A stretch of DNA of 64,000 nt from assembly GCA_024741835.1 (NCBI GenBank), contig JAENRP010000220.1, forward strand, positions 5,770-69,769, given 5' to 3'. This DNA is from Diplocarpon mali. Taxonomy: Eukaryota > Ascomycota > Leotiomycetes > Helotiales > Drepanopezizaceae. A model generated the notes under the pieces. That model was not told where the DNA came from, made no database searches, and was given only the letters and a program-made list of their open reading frames with translations. The position numbers were made by a program, and so were the translations under genes. Positions 10,709 through 23,037 of the stretch are shown piece after piece (the first letter of the stretch is position 1; every line of letters begins with the position of its first letter).

Positions 10709-13117
10709 TTATACAAGAGCACGAGGGTGGCCATTATTGAGCACAGAATTTTCCAAGTCGTCGTAAACAAGAGTGAACTCTCGCTATTACATCGTTAATG
10801 ATAAGAAAGTTTGATTTGGAAATTTACTCACTCTTTCCCGGTGCCACTGCTTGATGTCGAAGAAAATGTAGTAACCTCGCTCAGTGCCATTGCCCATGGG
10901 CTGGGGAGATATCAGTTCGTCTTTAGTCAACCATAGCTGAAGCTTCTTATGATAGCGCCAGTTTCGCTGATGACTAAAAAAAGTTAGTCTCGGGCTTCTC
11001 AGCGTTGGACGGTCGTTTTCCTACAGTTCCTGGGCCGCCATGACTTGTTGGAGATCTCCGGGGTTACTGTAGAACATGAAAATTAATGCCTCGTCGTTGA
11101 AATTGGACATTTTGGTTTCAAGTGCTGCGACATTCCCGACGGTATAGCACTCGGGAAGTGTAAATCGCGGAACTGCAGGTCTAGGTTGCTCATTGTCCCA
11201 CAGGGAATAATGTTGCGAGGAGATATTCCTATGGTCTGTTAGCACGGGAATCCACCCACTTGGAGCGATTATTTCCGAGAGGACGCACTCGTTGGAGTTC
11301 AAATCGAGGCCAAAGTTTGACAGTTCAGTTCCATTCACAAGGGCAGCATAGCCGGGGAAGTTGTTCAGCATAAAGGAGAAGCCTTTGAGGCCCCACCTAT
11401 CCATCTCACCCATACCAGGTAGCGGATCTTGCACCTCGGGCCCAGATTCATCAGCATTGCTTTGGGATGAGTCGATCGAGGGGTTCATATTCAAAGAACG
11501 CGCAGCGTCGTGCGGCGGCGGTACGTCCGTTCTTGAACTGGACGAGGCTGTATGCTCTTCTCGTTGAGGTTGCGGTTGTATCGACGAGCCGAATTGTGCA
11601 CTTGCAAAAGTCTAGTGTGAGCTGTTTAGCCTTGCGCGTGAAAGCCGACACGCGCAGATTCACTCACGTTCGCATCGTTCTCCGCCACTCCCAGGCCTTG
11701 GCGACTCGCTTCAACTGGAGATCTCGAGTTTGAGAGACCTTACAGAGTAATTAGCGCCTGTGCAAGAGCTGTACAGCATTTGATTAGCTTCTCACCACAA
11801 CCACTTCCTGGAGAAGTAATCAGATTTCCCGAGATGACTCGGTTGCTCCCTGACAGCGCGTTCAGCAGGCCATTATTTCGATTCTGCTGAGGAGCATTTG
11901 CCGACCCGAAGCCCAAACCGTTCTGCTGTGCACCGAATCCAACATTTGGTATGGAGCTCCGGTCCTGACCGATTTCACCGTTCGCATTACGATTTAAAGG
12001 GGGGAAATCATCTACGGGAGTGGATGCTTGGCCAACCGCATTTTGGCTGCCGAAACGAAATCCACCTTGGGTGCTCGGCAGTTGTGACGAAGAACTGAAG
12101 AGATCGTCCTGCTGCTGCTGTGTTTGTTGTTGGTTGCTCAATTGCTGTTGTGAGGAAATGCCCGCCTGCTGTTGGAGTCGCATGTTCGCTGATGGTCCGA
12201 GACTACGGTTTCCAGATGCAGCCCACGCCGATTGATTTGGTTGTGGTTGATTATTGGATAAAGATGGAAATTCCCTGAGAGCACAATTAGCAATCAAGTC
12301 CGGTCGAGTAGAGGGCGCATATCGGAGCATATGAAGGTATAGCCCAGGCTTCCGCGACACGTTTAAAATGCTACTTACGACAAGTCTAGGGGAGTTGCAG
12401 GCTGTGATGAGCCTCCAATTGTCTGTGCGAAGCTCGTCATAGGATTGTTCGAACGTGGATTTCCGAGGCCTGCGCTTCCCATTGGCACTCCGCCAAACCC
12501 CCAAGTTGACCCATTACCTGCTACTGTCGCACACAGTCAGCATATCTGCCCCCGATATGGTTCTCGGACGGCGCCCGTACCCATCTTTCCTCCGGGCGGT
12601 AGTCGATTCGCTACGTTCCTGTTCTGGGATATTTGTTGCTGAGCTCCGAAGCCGTTCGGCATACCACGTATGGTTTGGGGTCCGATAGCTTATATATAGA
12701 GTCAGCGAGTGCTTTTAAGAGAACGTTGTCATTGAGTTGGGCAAGAGACTGTAAATCGAAGCAGAAGCTGTCCGAGATGGCTTTGTCGCAGCAGGCAAAA
12801 GCATGCGAACCAGATAATTCATGCGAACACTTCAAAAAGTATTCTGCTGGCATGTATCTCACAAAGCCATCGCATCATGGGATCGCATCACAAGGGGTAG
12901 GCGGGTAGGGGCCTTGCAGGTACGGCGGCGATTCTCTTGGATAATAGTTTGAATAACGAGCAGAGTCCTTCTGTAGGAACCGCGCGCCCAGTGCCATTGG
13001 GGAGAATAATGCGCATAACAACTCCAGTGTACGGATGGGTTCGGTGCCAGTAGTTGGCATCCAGCGGGGCTGTTCGTGGGGAAGAGAGAGCATTATATCC
13101 ATACCTGGCCGATTCAT
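10709..13117 (-). CDS. not2: CCR4-NOT complex subunit NOT2 (CNOT2/Cdc36)
   Basis: Eight exons: 13117-13105, 12688-12581, 12517-12379, 12274-11796, 11738-11668, 11611-11025, 10973-10832 and 10783-10709, giving 537 aa. The N-terminus is low complexity, including a Gln-rich run at about 135-160 and FPPLNRNANGEIGQ. The C-terminal NOT2/3/5 domain shows WGLKGFSFML, FGLDLNSNE, RFTLPECYTVGNV, FNDEALIFMFYSNPGD, NWRYHKKLQLWLTKD and GYYIFFDIKQW. NOT2 pairs with NOT3/5 on the NOT1 scaffold and supports deadenylation and mRNA decay. The first coding exon is only 13 nt (MNRP plus one base) and precedes a 416-bp intron, long for this window. That exon is inferred from the family N-terminus MNRP and from phase, so it is the least certain part. 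Confidence 0.87.
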
Positions 13118-16100
13118 TGTGTTGTTCACGAATTATTTGACTCGTAGGGTAGGTCTTGAGACGCGATCGAGAGGTGTTTCGCGTTGTTGTGTAGAGATGC
13201 TGTGTCACAGGATTGCGACTTGGATTTTGGTCGCAGTGAGCATGTACGTTGCTGCATGGGCAGGAGCTTTCAATACAGCGCAGTCCCTTTTGGGTTAGAT
13301 ATCTTTATATGTACACCTCTATCGACACACCTGTATATAAAATTAAGCGCCCTCATCAGCTGGAGCAGCATGACATGGTATGGTAAACCCGAATTTTCTG
13401 ATATTTTGCAACGAGGAAAATTTATATTCGTTGGCGACTCTTTTTGCGATAATCCTATCAATCCAAGGTCACAAACTCAGTGTTCCAGTCGGCCAGTCGG
13501 TCTATCAGCCTGCCACATTCCGTCAACTTGGACAGAGCAAAAAATATCTCAAGTAATTATACTTGGTGCGCTATGGAATTTCGAATGGCCACATTTATCC
13601 TCAGACGTTGATAGACACCTTTCCAGAGTCTAGTAACCAGTGCCTTCCTGGAAAACCGCAAACAGCCATCTTTCAAGGTCTATCAATGTGCCACCGGCAG
13701 CTATCACCACTCTGAGATATCAGACAACATAGAGGGCACTGCGCCATGAGCATAGAACGCGGGTGTCTCACAACTTGACCTGCTCGAAATACAGACCCTG
13801 CTGCGAGGTGTTCGTTGATTTTATTGCTTTTTTCCTTGATTTTAAACCCGACCTCACAGATACCGAAAACCCTGCAAACCGACGAATAGCACGGGGCCAC
13901 TGACTGCGATACGTAACCGGCGTCTCTTTAGAAAACAGCAACTGGAGCCGGTATGCCGATTTCTCAGCGCGTCACAACTCAGCCGATGCGGATGTGATTG
14001 TTATAAGACAAGGGATAACTACTTTCACCACTGAGCTAAATTTTCGGCAGAGCTCGCCTAAAAGATTGAGAATCCAGACATCAAATATCGGTAACCGACC
14101 GGTAGAAATGGAACATCCAAGCATCTACAGTTGTTTGGGGGTAGATTGAACCATTGCTATTTATCTATCACTTCGTACCGATGATCTGAGCCCCGTCATG
14201 ACCACAAGACCCACCGCCGTAGGACCATCATGCTCCGCTCAATAGATTCCGTGAGAAGAGAGCTTGGCCAGAATGCTTATATCTCGCCCATGAACAACAA
14301 GTTCCTACATCAGATTTGAATTCTGCAGACTAAAGCCTTCTACCTACCTTCGAGTACCTTACTGCTTTTGTTCTTCAATTGCTCTGGTCGAAGGTATAAC
14401 TGTTCGAGGTCAGGTAACTCTTCAAGGTACGTGCTGCGTACGCAATGTGTACAATTCGTCGGCGCCAAAGGCCATGTGCTTGCAAATTTGTTGAGCTGCA
14501 TCTGCATCGATAATTCGAGGTGGGTTTTTGACTTTGTTCTTACTACCGCCACCCTGTCGGCATCGTCCTTATCACAGCTCGGGGGTTCAGCACTATGAAC
14601 AGCAACTCCCTCGAGGATTAGAATTTGCATCTTCTACAGCTGTGGTTATGTCATCTCTTTTAAAAGAACCGGACAGCAACCGATGATCTATCTTTTTGCG
14701 TACTCGCCAGATCTTTTCCCGGAATTTCTGAAAAAAATTCTTGTCCTATCGGACAGCACGAGTCAGACTTACTTCCAAGAGCTTTCAGTCGATCCATGGC
14801 CTCCATGTCCAATATTTAAATCACCAGGAAGCCAGATGTCACATCACCTAACGTCTTGCCGCAAGATTGGACGCTGGAATGATTGCCAGCAAGTATTCTT
14901 GGGATAGGAGCGCCACCATCCGTCTGACACTCACACATTGAATCATTTATCAATGGATCAGATCTTGATTCACAAACAATCATCATTGTTCTACTCAAAC
15001 GAGCCACAGCACTTCGGTTAATGGAAGGACGTCTTGAACTCATTTTTTTGCACAAACACCTAATTAATCCTCCCTCACCCCACTCATAGACCGTAGGCCT
15101 ACTCTGTATTCTGGTCATGGGCGTGTATCTAAGAGTCCGAGCAAAATTTGAAGTTCCCATAGAAACAATGGCCGATACACTGCGAAATTTCCCAATACAG
15201 AGCGTAATTTACTTTGCTTTCAGGTTAAAACGGCATCCAGCAAGTAGATATGTAGCAGCTCTGCAGGCTTTGAGGCTTGCTTGCGATTTTGCATCGTACT
15301 GGAAAATAGCTGACACTCGTTCGTAGAGACCGCAACAAATTTACCTCACTACTTCTTATCTCACTAAAGAGATCTCTGAAAAGAGAAAGAAACCCAATCG
15401 CACGATACTGGCGGTTCCTCAATTGGCGATTATAGGTGTAAGATGCTAGTGAGTGTCGACTAGTTGTCAGCACTTAGTATCCAGGGAATTTCTTGGAGAC
15501 TGGATCAATCAACAGGGCCACTAGAAAGCAGCCTGCGAGATTCTGACTGAGTTATATACTCCGCAAATAGCGTCTGAGTAGCAGATGGCATGCTTTCTTA
15601 TGGATTGGTACATGTCATTCGACATCATCGTTGGGCGAATGGGTGGGTGTGAGACTGTTTTGTCTCGGGCATGATTTCTCAGATGTACCGGAATTTTTTC
15701 ATTACTAAATTGTGGGAGATCGAATGATCTAAATTGGAGGATCGAATTTGCGACAGCACAAAATCGCTTCGTCGCGACAGATACCTCATTACTATTTTTC
15801 AAGCAGAGGCAAAGGCGGAATTTCGGCCGAACAGTTTGTCGCTAACAACAAAGTCATTGCGAAAAGGATTGAAGTGCGCAAAACTCAGATAGATCCCGCC
15901 TTGTAGGAGAGCTGATACTTATTCACGAGTTTCTTCGGGGTTCGCCAACTCGACCCTGATGACATCGTAGACTCTCACTTCCCAGTATCATCCACAACGG
16001 TCCATTGCTGATGATGAACGTTGCAACAATTGACTGTCATTCCATCGACTTGATGCACACACCAGACCGTTTTTACTATGCATACCCGGTGTAGTGCGAA

Positions 16101-17319
16101 GTTTGGTATGAAAATATTTGCCTTCTGGCAACTATTCGAGGCTCTCGCACTGTGGCCTGGGAGCTCTCCTGGGACTGTCTTGGCTTGTCAAGCAAGTCTT
16201 TGAATAAAATGCTTGATTCTGGGCACGCCGAAAGTGGGCAACGATAGAGTCTAATAGGTAATTTCCTGTGCTTGATCGGTCTTACATTTTCACTGACGCG
16301 CTGATGCGCTTCTATAGCTACTTCTATCAATATACTTTCGAAACCAAGATGACCGACCCCTTCCGAGGTCGATCGTGTATGCACAGGTGGCTTGCAAATG
16401 ACAACAACTCCCTACCGATGACTCGTTTCATCCGCAAGTTGTGGAAGAATGCAAGTAACCTGCGAAGAACATGCCAGCCTCCAACTACGAGACCTGAAGG
16501 CAATATTTTCTTCGGTGAAGCTGGACGAGAGCGTTCCGGCAGAGAAAGGAGAGGTCGTAGCAGCAAATGTGGCAACGGTTGTGCATGGCCAGGAAATGTA
16601 TAAGGGTCGTAAGAGCCATGGGAAAAGTGATACTGACGCAATTGGTTTCGATGACGGACGAGGCCGCCGAGGAGAATTGCGAAGTCACGGATAGTCAGCT
16701 TCGAGACCATCAGGGAATGATAGCCTTCAGACCCAAGCGCGACTCCACATTCCGACGCGTTCTCGCATCTCGAGAGCTTGGACGTCACGAAAAATGATTG
16801 TATATTCATGATTAGAGCCGTTAAAACAAGTTTCCAGCCGGCTCAAAAATATTGAAGGCTAAAATCATAGGATGATGCTTTTTGATAGCCTGTTAGTGTC
16901 TGTTAATGTGAGAACGGAACAGGTGCGCAGACGCAGATTGCTGGATGAAGCGTATCCAAATTCAGAAAAATAATAATTTGAATGTCCATCGCAGATTTAT
17001 CTTTGTGACGGATGCAAGGAGTAAAGTCTAATATCGCATTTGAGTGCCCAAAGTTTTGAGCTTAACCCCGACTATTACAGCGAGGATTATCGCGGCCTAC
17101 ACGAAGTCAATATAAGGTATACAAACCTGGTCACCTTAGGTAAGGTCCTCAGGGTCATTACCCCTCAATCCACTTTTACTTAAGCGAGCGATTCAACAAT
17201 CACCTCTTCATCAGCCCCTCCACATGATACTTACAGGAGACAAAGCACACTTTTTATTTCCTACAACCTCACCTGGTAAGACCCAATTGACAACAAACCA
17301 TTTTCAGATCAGTTTCAAA
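13118..17319. other. 4.2-kb gene-poor region
   Basis: This stretch is mixed to AT-rich and has many stops in every frame. I found no conserved domain on either strand. At about 14026-14041 the minus strand has a tRNA-like A-box (TAGCTCAGTGGTG) with no matching B-box or cloverleaf. Open frames at 16327-16809 on both strands look coding-like in places but could not be tied to a family. The last 150 bp hold the promoter of the GH13 gene. Confidence 0.5.
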
Positions 17320-19274
17320 ATGGCTTCACTCACCACTTCCCCAAAGCAAGCCTGGTGGAAGGAGGTCTCTGTGTATCAAATTTACCCATCAACGTTCCTT
17401 GATAGTAACGATGATGGTGTGGGTGATCTGAAAGGAATCACTCAGAAGGTCGATTATTTGAAAGACCTGGGCGTGGATTGCGTGTGGCTTTCTCCAATCT
17501 TGGAGTCCCCGAATGTGGATATGGGGTACGATATCTCGGATTACAGGACTATCGACCCAAGATATGGAGACATTAGCGATGTCGATAAGTTGATTGCGGA
17601 GCTGGGCAAGAGAGGGATGAAGCTGATTATGGATCTGGTTGTTAATCATACAAGTGACCAACATGAGGTGAGTGCTTCGGATATATTCGCTCTTGACATA
17701 CCGCCTCTTGAGATCGTTGCATCATATCAGTAAGTTGTCAATCAGCTGACCATCAACATATAGTGGTTCAAACAATCCCGATCTTCGAAGGAGAACCCGT
17801 ACCGAGACTGGTACATATGGCGTCCTGCAAAGTACGATGCGGATGGCACTCGCCACCCCCCCAACAACTGGCAAGCAGCCTTCCAAGGTAGTGCCTGGCA
17901 ATGGGACGAGCTCACCCAAGAGTACTACCTCCATCTCTACGCAGTAGAACAACCCGATCTAAACTGGGAAACTCCCGCTGTGCGCGAAGCTGTGCACTCT
18001 ATCATGCGCTTCTGGCTAGACCGTGGCGCATGTGGTTTCCGCATGGATGTGATCAACTTCATCTCCAAAGATACCTCTTTTCCAGACGCTCCCGTCGTAA
18101 ACCTTGATTCCGAGTGGCAGGACGGAAGTATGTACTTCTCCGCTGGTCCAAGACTACACGAGTATCTGAAAGGACTGGGGGACGTCCTGAAAGAGTATGA
18201 TGCGTTCAGTGTTGGGGAAATGCCGTTTGTGAATGATCCCACAGAGGTCATCAAAAGCGTTGGATTTGAGCGAGGGGAACTGGCCATGATATTTCAATTC
18301 GATCAGTATATTCTCTACGACCAGGTTACTCCTGAGCCTTGCTAACGTGAATAGTGTGAGCCTCGACTTCCATTCTAGCGGTGACATGTGGAAACGCCAA
18401 AACCCAAAATGGACCTTGTCCAAGCTCAAAACCATGTTCGAAACGATGCAGAAATTCATGTATGCCAACGACGGCTGGAACGCACTGTACATCGAGAACC
18501 ACGACCAGCCGCGCTCGGTCTCGCGGTTTGCCTCGGATAGCGAGAAGCACTGGGCCCAGAGCTCCAAGATGCTGGCGACGTTCCTGGGGTGCCAGGCCGG
18601 AACACCGTTTGTGTATCAGGGTCAAGAGCTTGGGATGTGCAATGTGCCGAAAGAGTGGGGAATTGAAGAGTATAAGGACTTGATGACTCTGAATCATTGG
18701 GGGTAGGTCAACACCTGTTGTACCATGCGCCTATTGACCGATGCTGATCGTGTTTTTTAGTGTCTTGAACTCCAGGACCAAAGATCCGGAGCTTCTGAAA
18801 GAGGCAATGGGAGAATACCAGAAGAAAGCACGCGACAACGCCCGTACGCCTATGCAATGGAACTCAGCAGCACACGCAGGCTTTACCTCCCCCAACATCA
18901 CTCCCTGGATGAAAGCGCACCCAAATTACACTACTATCAACGCCGCCTCCCAAATCGGCGACCCGAAATCCCCGTTCGCGTTCTGGAAGTCAATGTTGGC
19001 TGCGAGGAAGAAGTATAAAGATATTTTCGTGTATGGGGACTTCAACCTGGTGGCAGCGGATGAGGAGAGACTTATCGCGTATCAGAGGAGAGCTGCGGAT
19101 GGCACAGCGCTGCTTGTGCTGTGCAATTTCTCCGATGAGGTGGTAGACTGGGAGGGGAATTTGGGAGGTGTAAAAGAGGTCGTGTTGAGTACTTGTGGGA
19201 GGGAGCTTGGGGATGTTGAAAATCAGGCGGGATTGAAGCTGGAGGCATATGAAGCTATTGCTCTGCTCGTGTAG
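17320..19274 (+). CDS. GH13 intracellular alpha-glucosidase (oligo-1,6-glucosidase-like)
   Basis: Four exons: 17320-17667, 17764-18305, 18355-18702 and 18761-19274, giving 583 aa. No signal peptide is seen, so a cytosolic enzyme is likely. GH13 signatures are all present: DLVVNH at 105-110, nucleophile Asp211 in GFRMDV, acid/base Glu268 in GEMP, and Asp347 in IENHD. The N-terminal barrel start WWKEVSVYQIYPSTF and the RDNARTPMQW segment are typical of the maltase/isomaltase group. The residue after the nucleophile is Val; in the yeast enzymes Val goes with alpha-1,6 (isomaltase) and Thr with alpha-1,4 (maltase) preference, so isomaltase-like action is inferred. No maltose permease or MAL regulator lies beside it. 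An inverted repeat CCTTA-GG-TAAGG at 17134-17145 lies in the promoter. An in-frame ATG at 17224 is less likely as the start. Confidence 0.92.
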
Positions 19275-21791
19275 GGGCCTGAGTTAGTTCAAATTTGCTC
19301 GCCATTTTCAGATGGACGAGCTCAACGGACACAACTACCATCGTTTTTCTTTGTTCTGTTCTTTTCACCAAACTCAGATTTGGCTAAAAGAAAGAGAGTA
19401 AATCTTCGAACCCTCTTAATCACTGGGTACACGCAGCAAAGCGCCAGCTTTCTAGGTCTTGACTCGATATAGTGAAGTAGAATCCCCGGACGAAAGCTAT
19501 CAAAGCGTAAATATTCCAGAGTCAAGTGCGCCTTGAGGTTTTGATTGCATACGACAGCTATAAAAATGCTACTGTATTTAAACCTCCTGTCAGTTCTGAG
19601 AGAGTGGGTTTTGTAACATCAGTCAAACCAGTTTTTAAATAAGGCCCCACCTCTCGAAGGCCGACGAGGAAATAAAAGCGGTGGTCTATCCAAGAAGGGG
19701 ACAGAATTTTCTATTTCTAGAGGCGCTCATCCTCCGGAGTTTTACTTCCCACTTGGAAATTCCACAGAGGTTTTCATGAATTGGCGAGTACTGTCTGAGA
19801 TGCCTCGAGCTCTCGCGAAGCACTACCTGGGTGTATACGAAAGAGCTGTTTTCTGGCCAGATGAGCAGCTAGCATCTGAACGGCAAAAAATTTCGAAACT
19901 AGATTTTCGCGTCAGTCTGAGCCGAGAGGAGATTGCAGGGGTCGGGGGTAGTAACGTGAGGTGAGCTCTAGACTTCGTCAAGCAGGGGACGTCAACGGCG
20001 AAGTGAAAGGCTACTCGACGGCGTCGGGTTGATCAGTGAAAATGAATACCGGGATAATATTTTTTGACAATCGGATATATTATGGTACAGAGCCTCGCTG
20101 TCTCATCACGAATTCAAGCTCTGCAACTTAGGAGAAGGCCGGTCTCGCGTAACTCAGGGGCAAAAAAACAAGCTAAGCGAATCGAGCATTACATCGATAC
20201 CCCCAATGTGGCGCAGGTCGGTCGCACCAAACACCCGAGATGGGTCTCGAGTTATGTTTCCGCAACTATTGCGCATCAAGGAAAGACGCTGATCGACCGG
20301 CGTCTATGCTATGAAACGGACCCGTCGCCGACAACCAACTATCCTGCACCCCGAAACCTGAGCTAGAACATGGACGAGAAGAGTCCTCACTTCCAGGCAG
20401 CCCTTGCACAGTGTATAAGATCCTTTGACTTCCGTCCGGTGCTATATCCTCGAGTGTATTTGAGATTATGCTCTTTTTTTGGCTGCATTTTTATCGCTGC
20501 CAGATCCCAGATCCCAGTTCTCGTTTCTCCTTGTCCTGCCTCTCACAGCGCTCACTTCCATCTTGGCGAATTTGCAGCGTAGTGAGATGATGGCGGTGAT
20601 CTCTGGTATACCTATTCCACCCTGTCTGCAAGCGAAAGATGGTGAGGGTGTATCCTAGAACTCCATACTGAATCAAGTGCTTGAGACTGAGTCAGCTGGA
20701 TGCTTTCGTCCCCGAATCGCTGAGAAGTTGTTCATGAAGACAAAACCTTGCTGTTTATTCGACCAACAGAGTGTGCAATTTGAATCCCGCACTCACTTTT
20801 AGTTCCAAAGCCCCTGGTGGCATACTTCGCCGGCCCTCTTTTTTATATTGCATGGCAGAGTTGCCGTTAGCCAGCCTCTATACCTGGCCTGGGGTCTTTT
20901 GGGACTTGTCGATGATATACGAATTTTCACTTACAGCCTTAAATCTCTGCATTGACTCTTCTCGCCCAGTATACGGCTGCTGTATTTGCGAATTTTTAAA
21001 ATTAGGGATACGCTAGACAATGGTATTCTGAGTGGTATGCAGTTATATGTAGCCGTTGAACATTATTTTGATAAGGATAGGGTTTATGTCTCTGTATTTT
21101 TTTTCTTGAAATTCTCGAATCAGAGTAGCGGATGAATCGTGAAAAGTTTTCATAACCGACGATAGTACGAAAGGGATGCGTGAATCTTGTCAGAAATACC
21201 CCTGATGTATTCAGCATCAGTATCTGGATCTCCCCCACATTGAATGAAGACTCCGAATCGAAGGTACGAGCCTAATTCCGTCTACTAAGAACGGTGGACT
21301 CGCCTGCAGCCGTGTCGATGTTGTGTCGAGTAAAATAATAATAAACGGAAACCACAAACACAGTTGTTATTTTGAAAATGGATGCTCGTCCGAATCTTCA
21401 GAGATATATCATTTTCACGGATCAATACTCTGAATCTTTATTTTGACAGTGCTACCCAAGCATACCTGGGAGGGAGTCGTTGTGTGGGAATTAGTGCTCG
21501 TTGAGCGGGGTCTGGCTTAGAGTGCTATTCCCAGCTGATAGGGAAGAATCGTTATTCCTTGCCTCTCCCTCATGACCTGGCGATAGAGCAAGCTCAACAG
21601 TACATATTTCGGTGCAGATGTCGGCAACCCGACAATACTATCCGAATTCTTCTCTAGCAACGGCGCTGTTCTGTTTGAAAAACTCTCCTAGCCTCAATTT
21701 TCAGCATTGCAAGACAGCTAATTGGTACGAAATTTTGCACTGAATATTCTGTCTGTATTCGTGTAGCTGATTCTCACGTTATTCTTGTCAG
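19275..21791. other. 2.5-kb spacer; no gene recognised
   Basis: AT-rich, stop-dense sequence with no domain-bearing frame on either strand. The far right end may hold 5' exons of the unresolved gene that follows, for instance from an ATG near 21618. Confidence 0.5.
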
Positions 21792-22400
21792 TTCTGGACC
21801 CTGGTAGGAGAAGACAGATCAGTACTGGAAAACTTCCTAGCAAGTATGCCTACCTGTTGCACGAGGTCCCCGGCGATGAACCTGGACGAACATTCTTTGG
21901 TCCCGGTAAGGCACCTGGCTGGTGACAATCAGCACTGATGGTAAGAGTCTCAGGTGGAGAGAGGAAGTAAGTTCAGAGTGTCAAATAAGAACAAGAATGA
22001 CACATATACTCCTATGGAGTATAGGCCGCACCTCAGTTTGTAGGCTTGACTCGATTCCTGGCGAAGGAATTCAGGACAGTAGCGGAAAACGTCGCTACGC
22101 TGATCAGGAGTTTGGGATTTCAGAGTTTATATCCTTCGGTTGCTGCCCAAGCTAGGCGAGTGCAACAGCCGATGATCGATAAGCGAGGCAGAGTAAGGGG
22201 CGAAGATACAGAGAAATGTTGGAGTCTTACGGTGAAAGAGTTGCGGAAGTTGTATTTCAGGGACCTGGGTTACGTGGGAGCTGATGTAGGTATCTTCTCA
22301 ACCACGAAAATGTAACCCGGCCTGCCTGTTCTCACTAGACTGATTTCAGGTACTCGTCGAGAAGTCACTTGATGCTGCGAAACCGAATTGCTATTCGTGA
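21792..22400 (+). CDS. Unresolved spliced gene (hypothetical, 5' structure uncertain)
   Basis: The 3' half splices cleanly: exon 22025-22285 (87 codons, phase 0, preceded by GTATAG) joins exon 22350-22400 (after ATTTCAG) and ends in TGA. The reading includes AAPQFVGLTRFLAKEF, VKELRKLYFRDLGYVGAD and a short tail ending NCYS. Upstream, 21792-21905 after a TTGTCAG acceptor reads KYAYLLHEVPGDEPGRTFFG and then meets a GTAAGG donor. I could not join that exon to the 22025 exon in frame, so either a small exon is missing from my model or the gene is damaged. No family is recognised. Confidence 0.38.
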
Positions 22401-23037
22401 ATAATCACGGGAGAGCTTCAACGAGCTGGCCAACACAACACAACACAGTCTCTGCACGCGCAAAATGACCCTCATGAGCGTTGAAACAGAAGCTCTGCTG
22501 AGCCGCAGCGTGAGACTCGCCTCGTCGAATAACAACATCGATACAATCTCACCACGAGCTACAACTGCTGCAGCCATCGCAGCCCCTCGCTGGTACCGCA
22601 TCGGCTAGCGGTTAGCTAGACTTGGGAGTTCTTGTATCGTGTCGTAAAGAAGGGCCGTCGAAGCTGCACATCGATTCCCAGGATCGACCCGAGTATCACG
22701 ATAATATCGTAGCGCAGTCCGTAGCCAGGACCGCGGGACATCAATCGGTTGTCGAAGTCGAGATTGAATGTTCGGCGGGGTGGCAGCTGGGCAAGGACTT
22801 AAGGCCCCAAAACAGCCAAGCTCAAAGTCCGACGTCACTGTGCCCTGTCGACACTCTCAACACCAACGCGTAACTGTTGGAGAGATCACCCGGCACCCAA
22901 CACCCAGCACTCAGCAAGCACATGATCTCGAGACCACGCCGAAAGAATACAAACAACAGGCTACTCGGCCCCTCGAGACCCTCTCCACCGAGCGACATTG
23001 ATGATCCAAAGGAGGGGCGTTCCCCACCGGTGCGGCC
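22401..23037. other. Promoter/5' region of the SAP1-like gene
   Basis: No supported ORF. The sequence becomes GC-balanced toward 23037, as expected for a 5' leader. Confidence 0.45.

Noticed and set aside
14026..14041. tRNA-like A-box on the minus strand (TAGCTCAGTGGTG)
   Set aside because: No B-box, no matching D-stem or acceptor stem, and the flanks do not fold into a cloverleaf. At most a relic of a tRNA-derived sequence.
16327..16809. 160-codon minus-strand frame and overlapping plus-strand frames
   Set aside because: Codon-like patches, but no conserved motif and no splice pattern that yields a longer protein on either strand.
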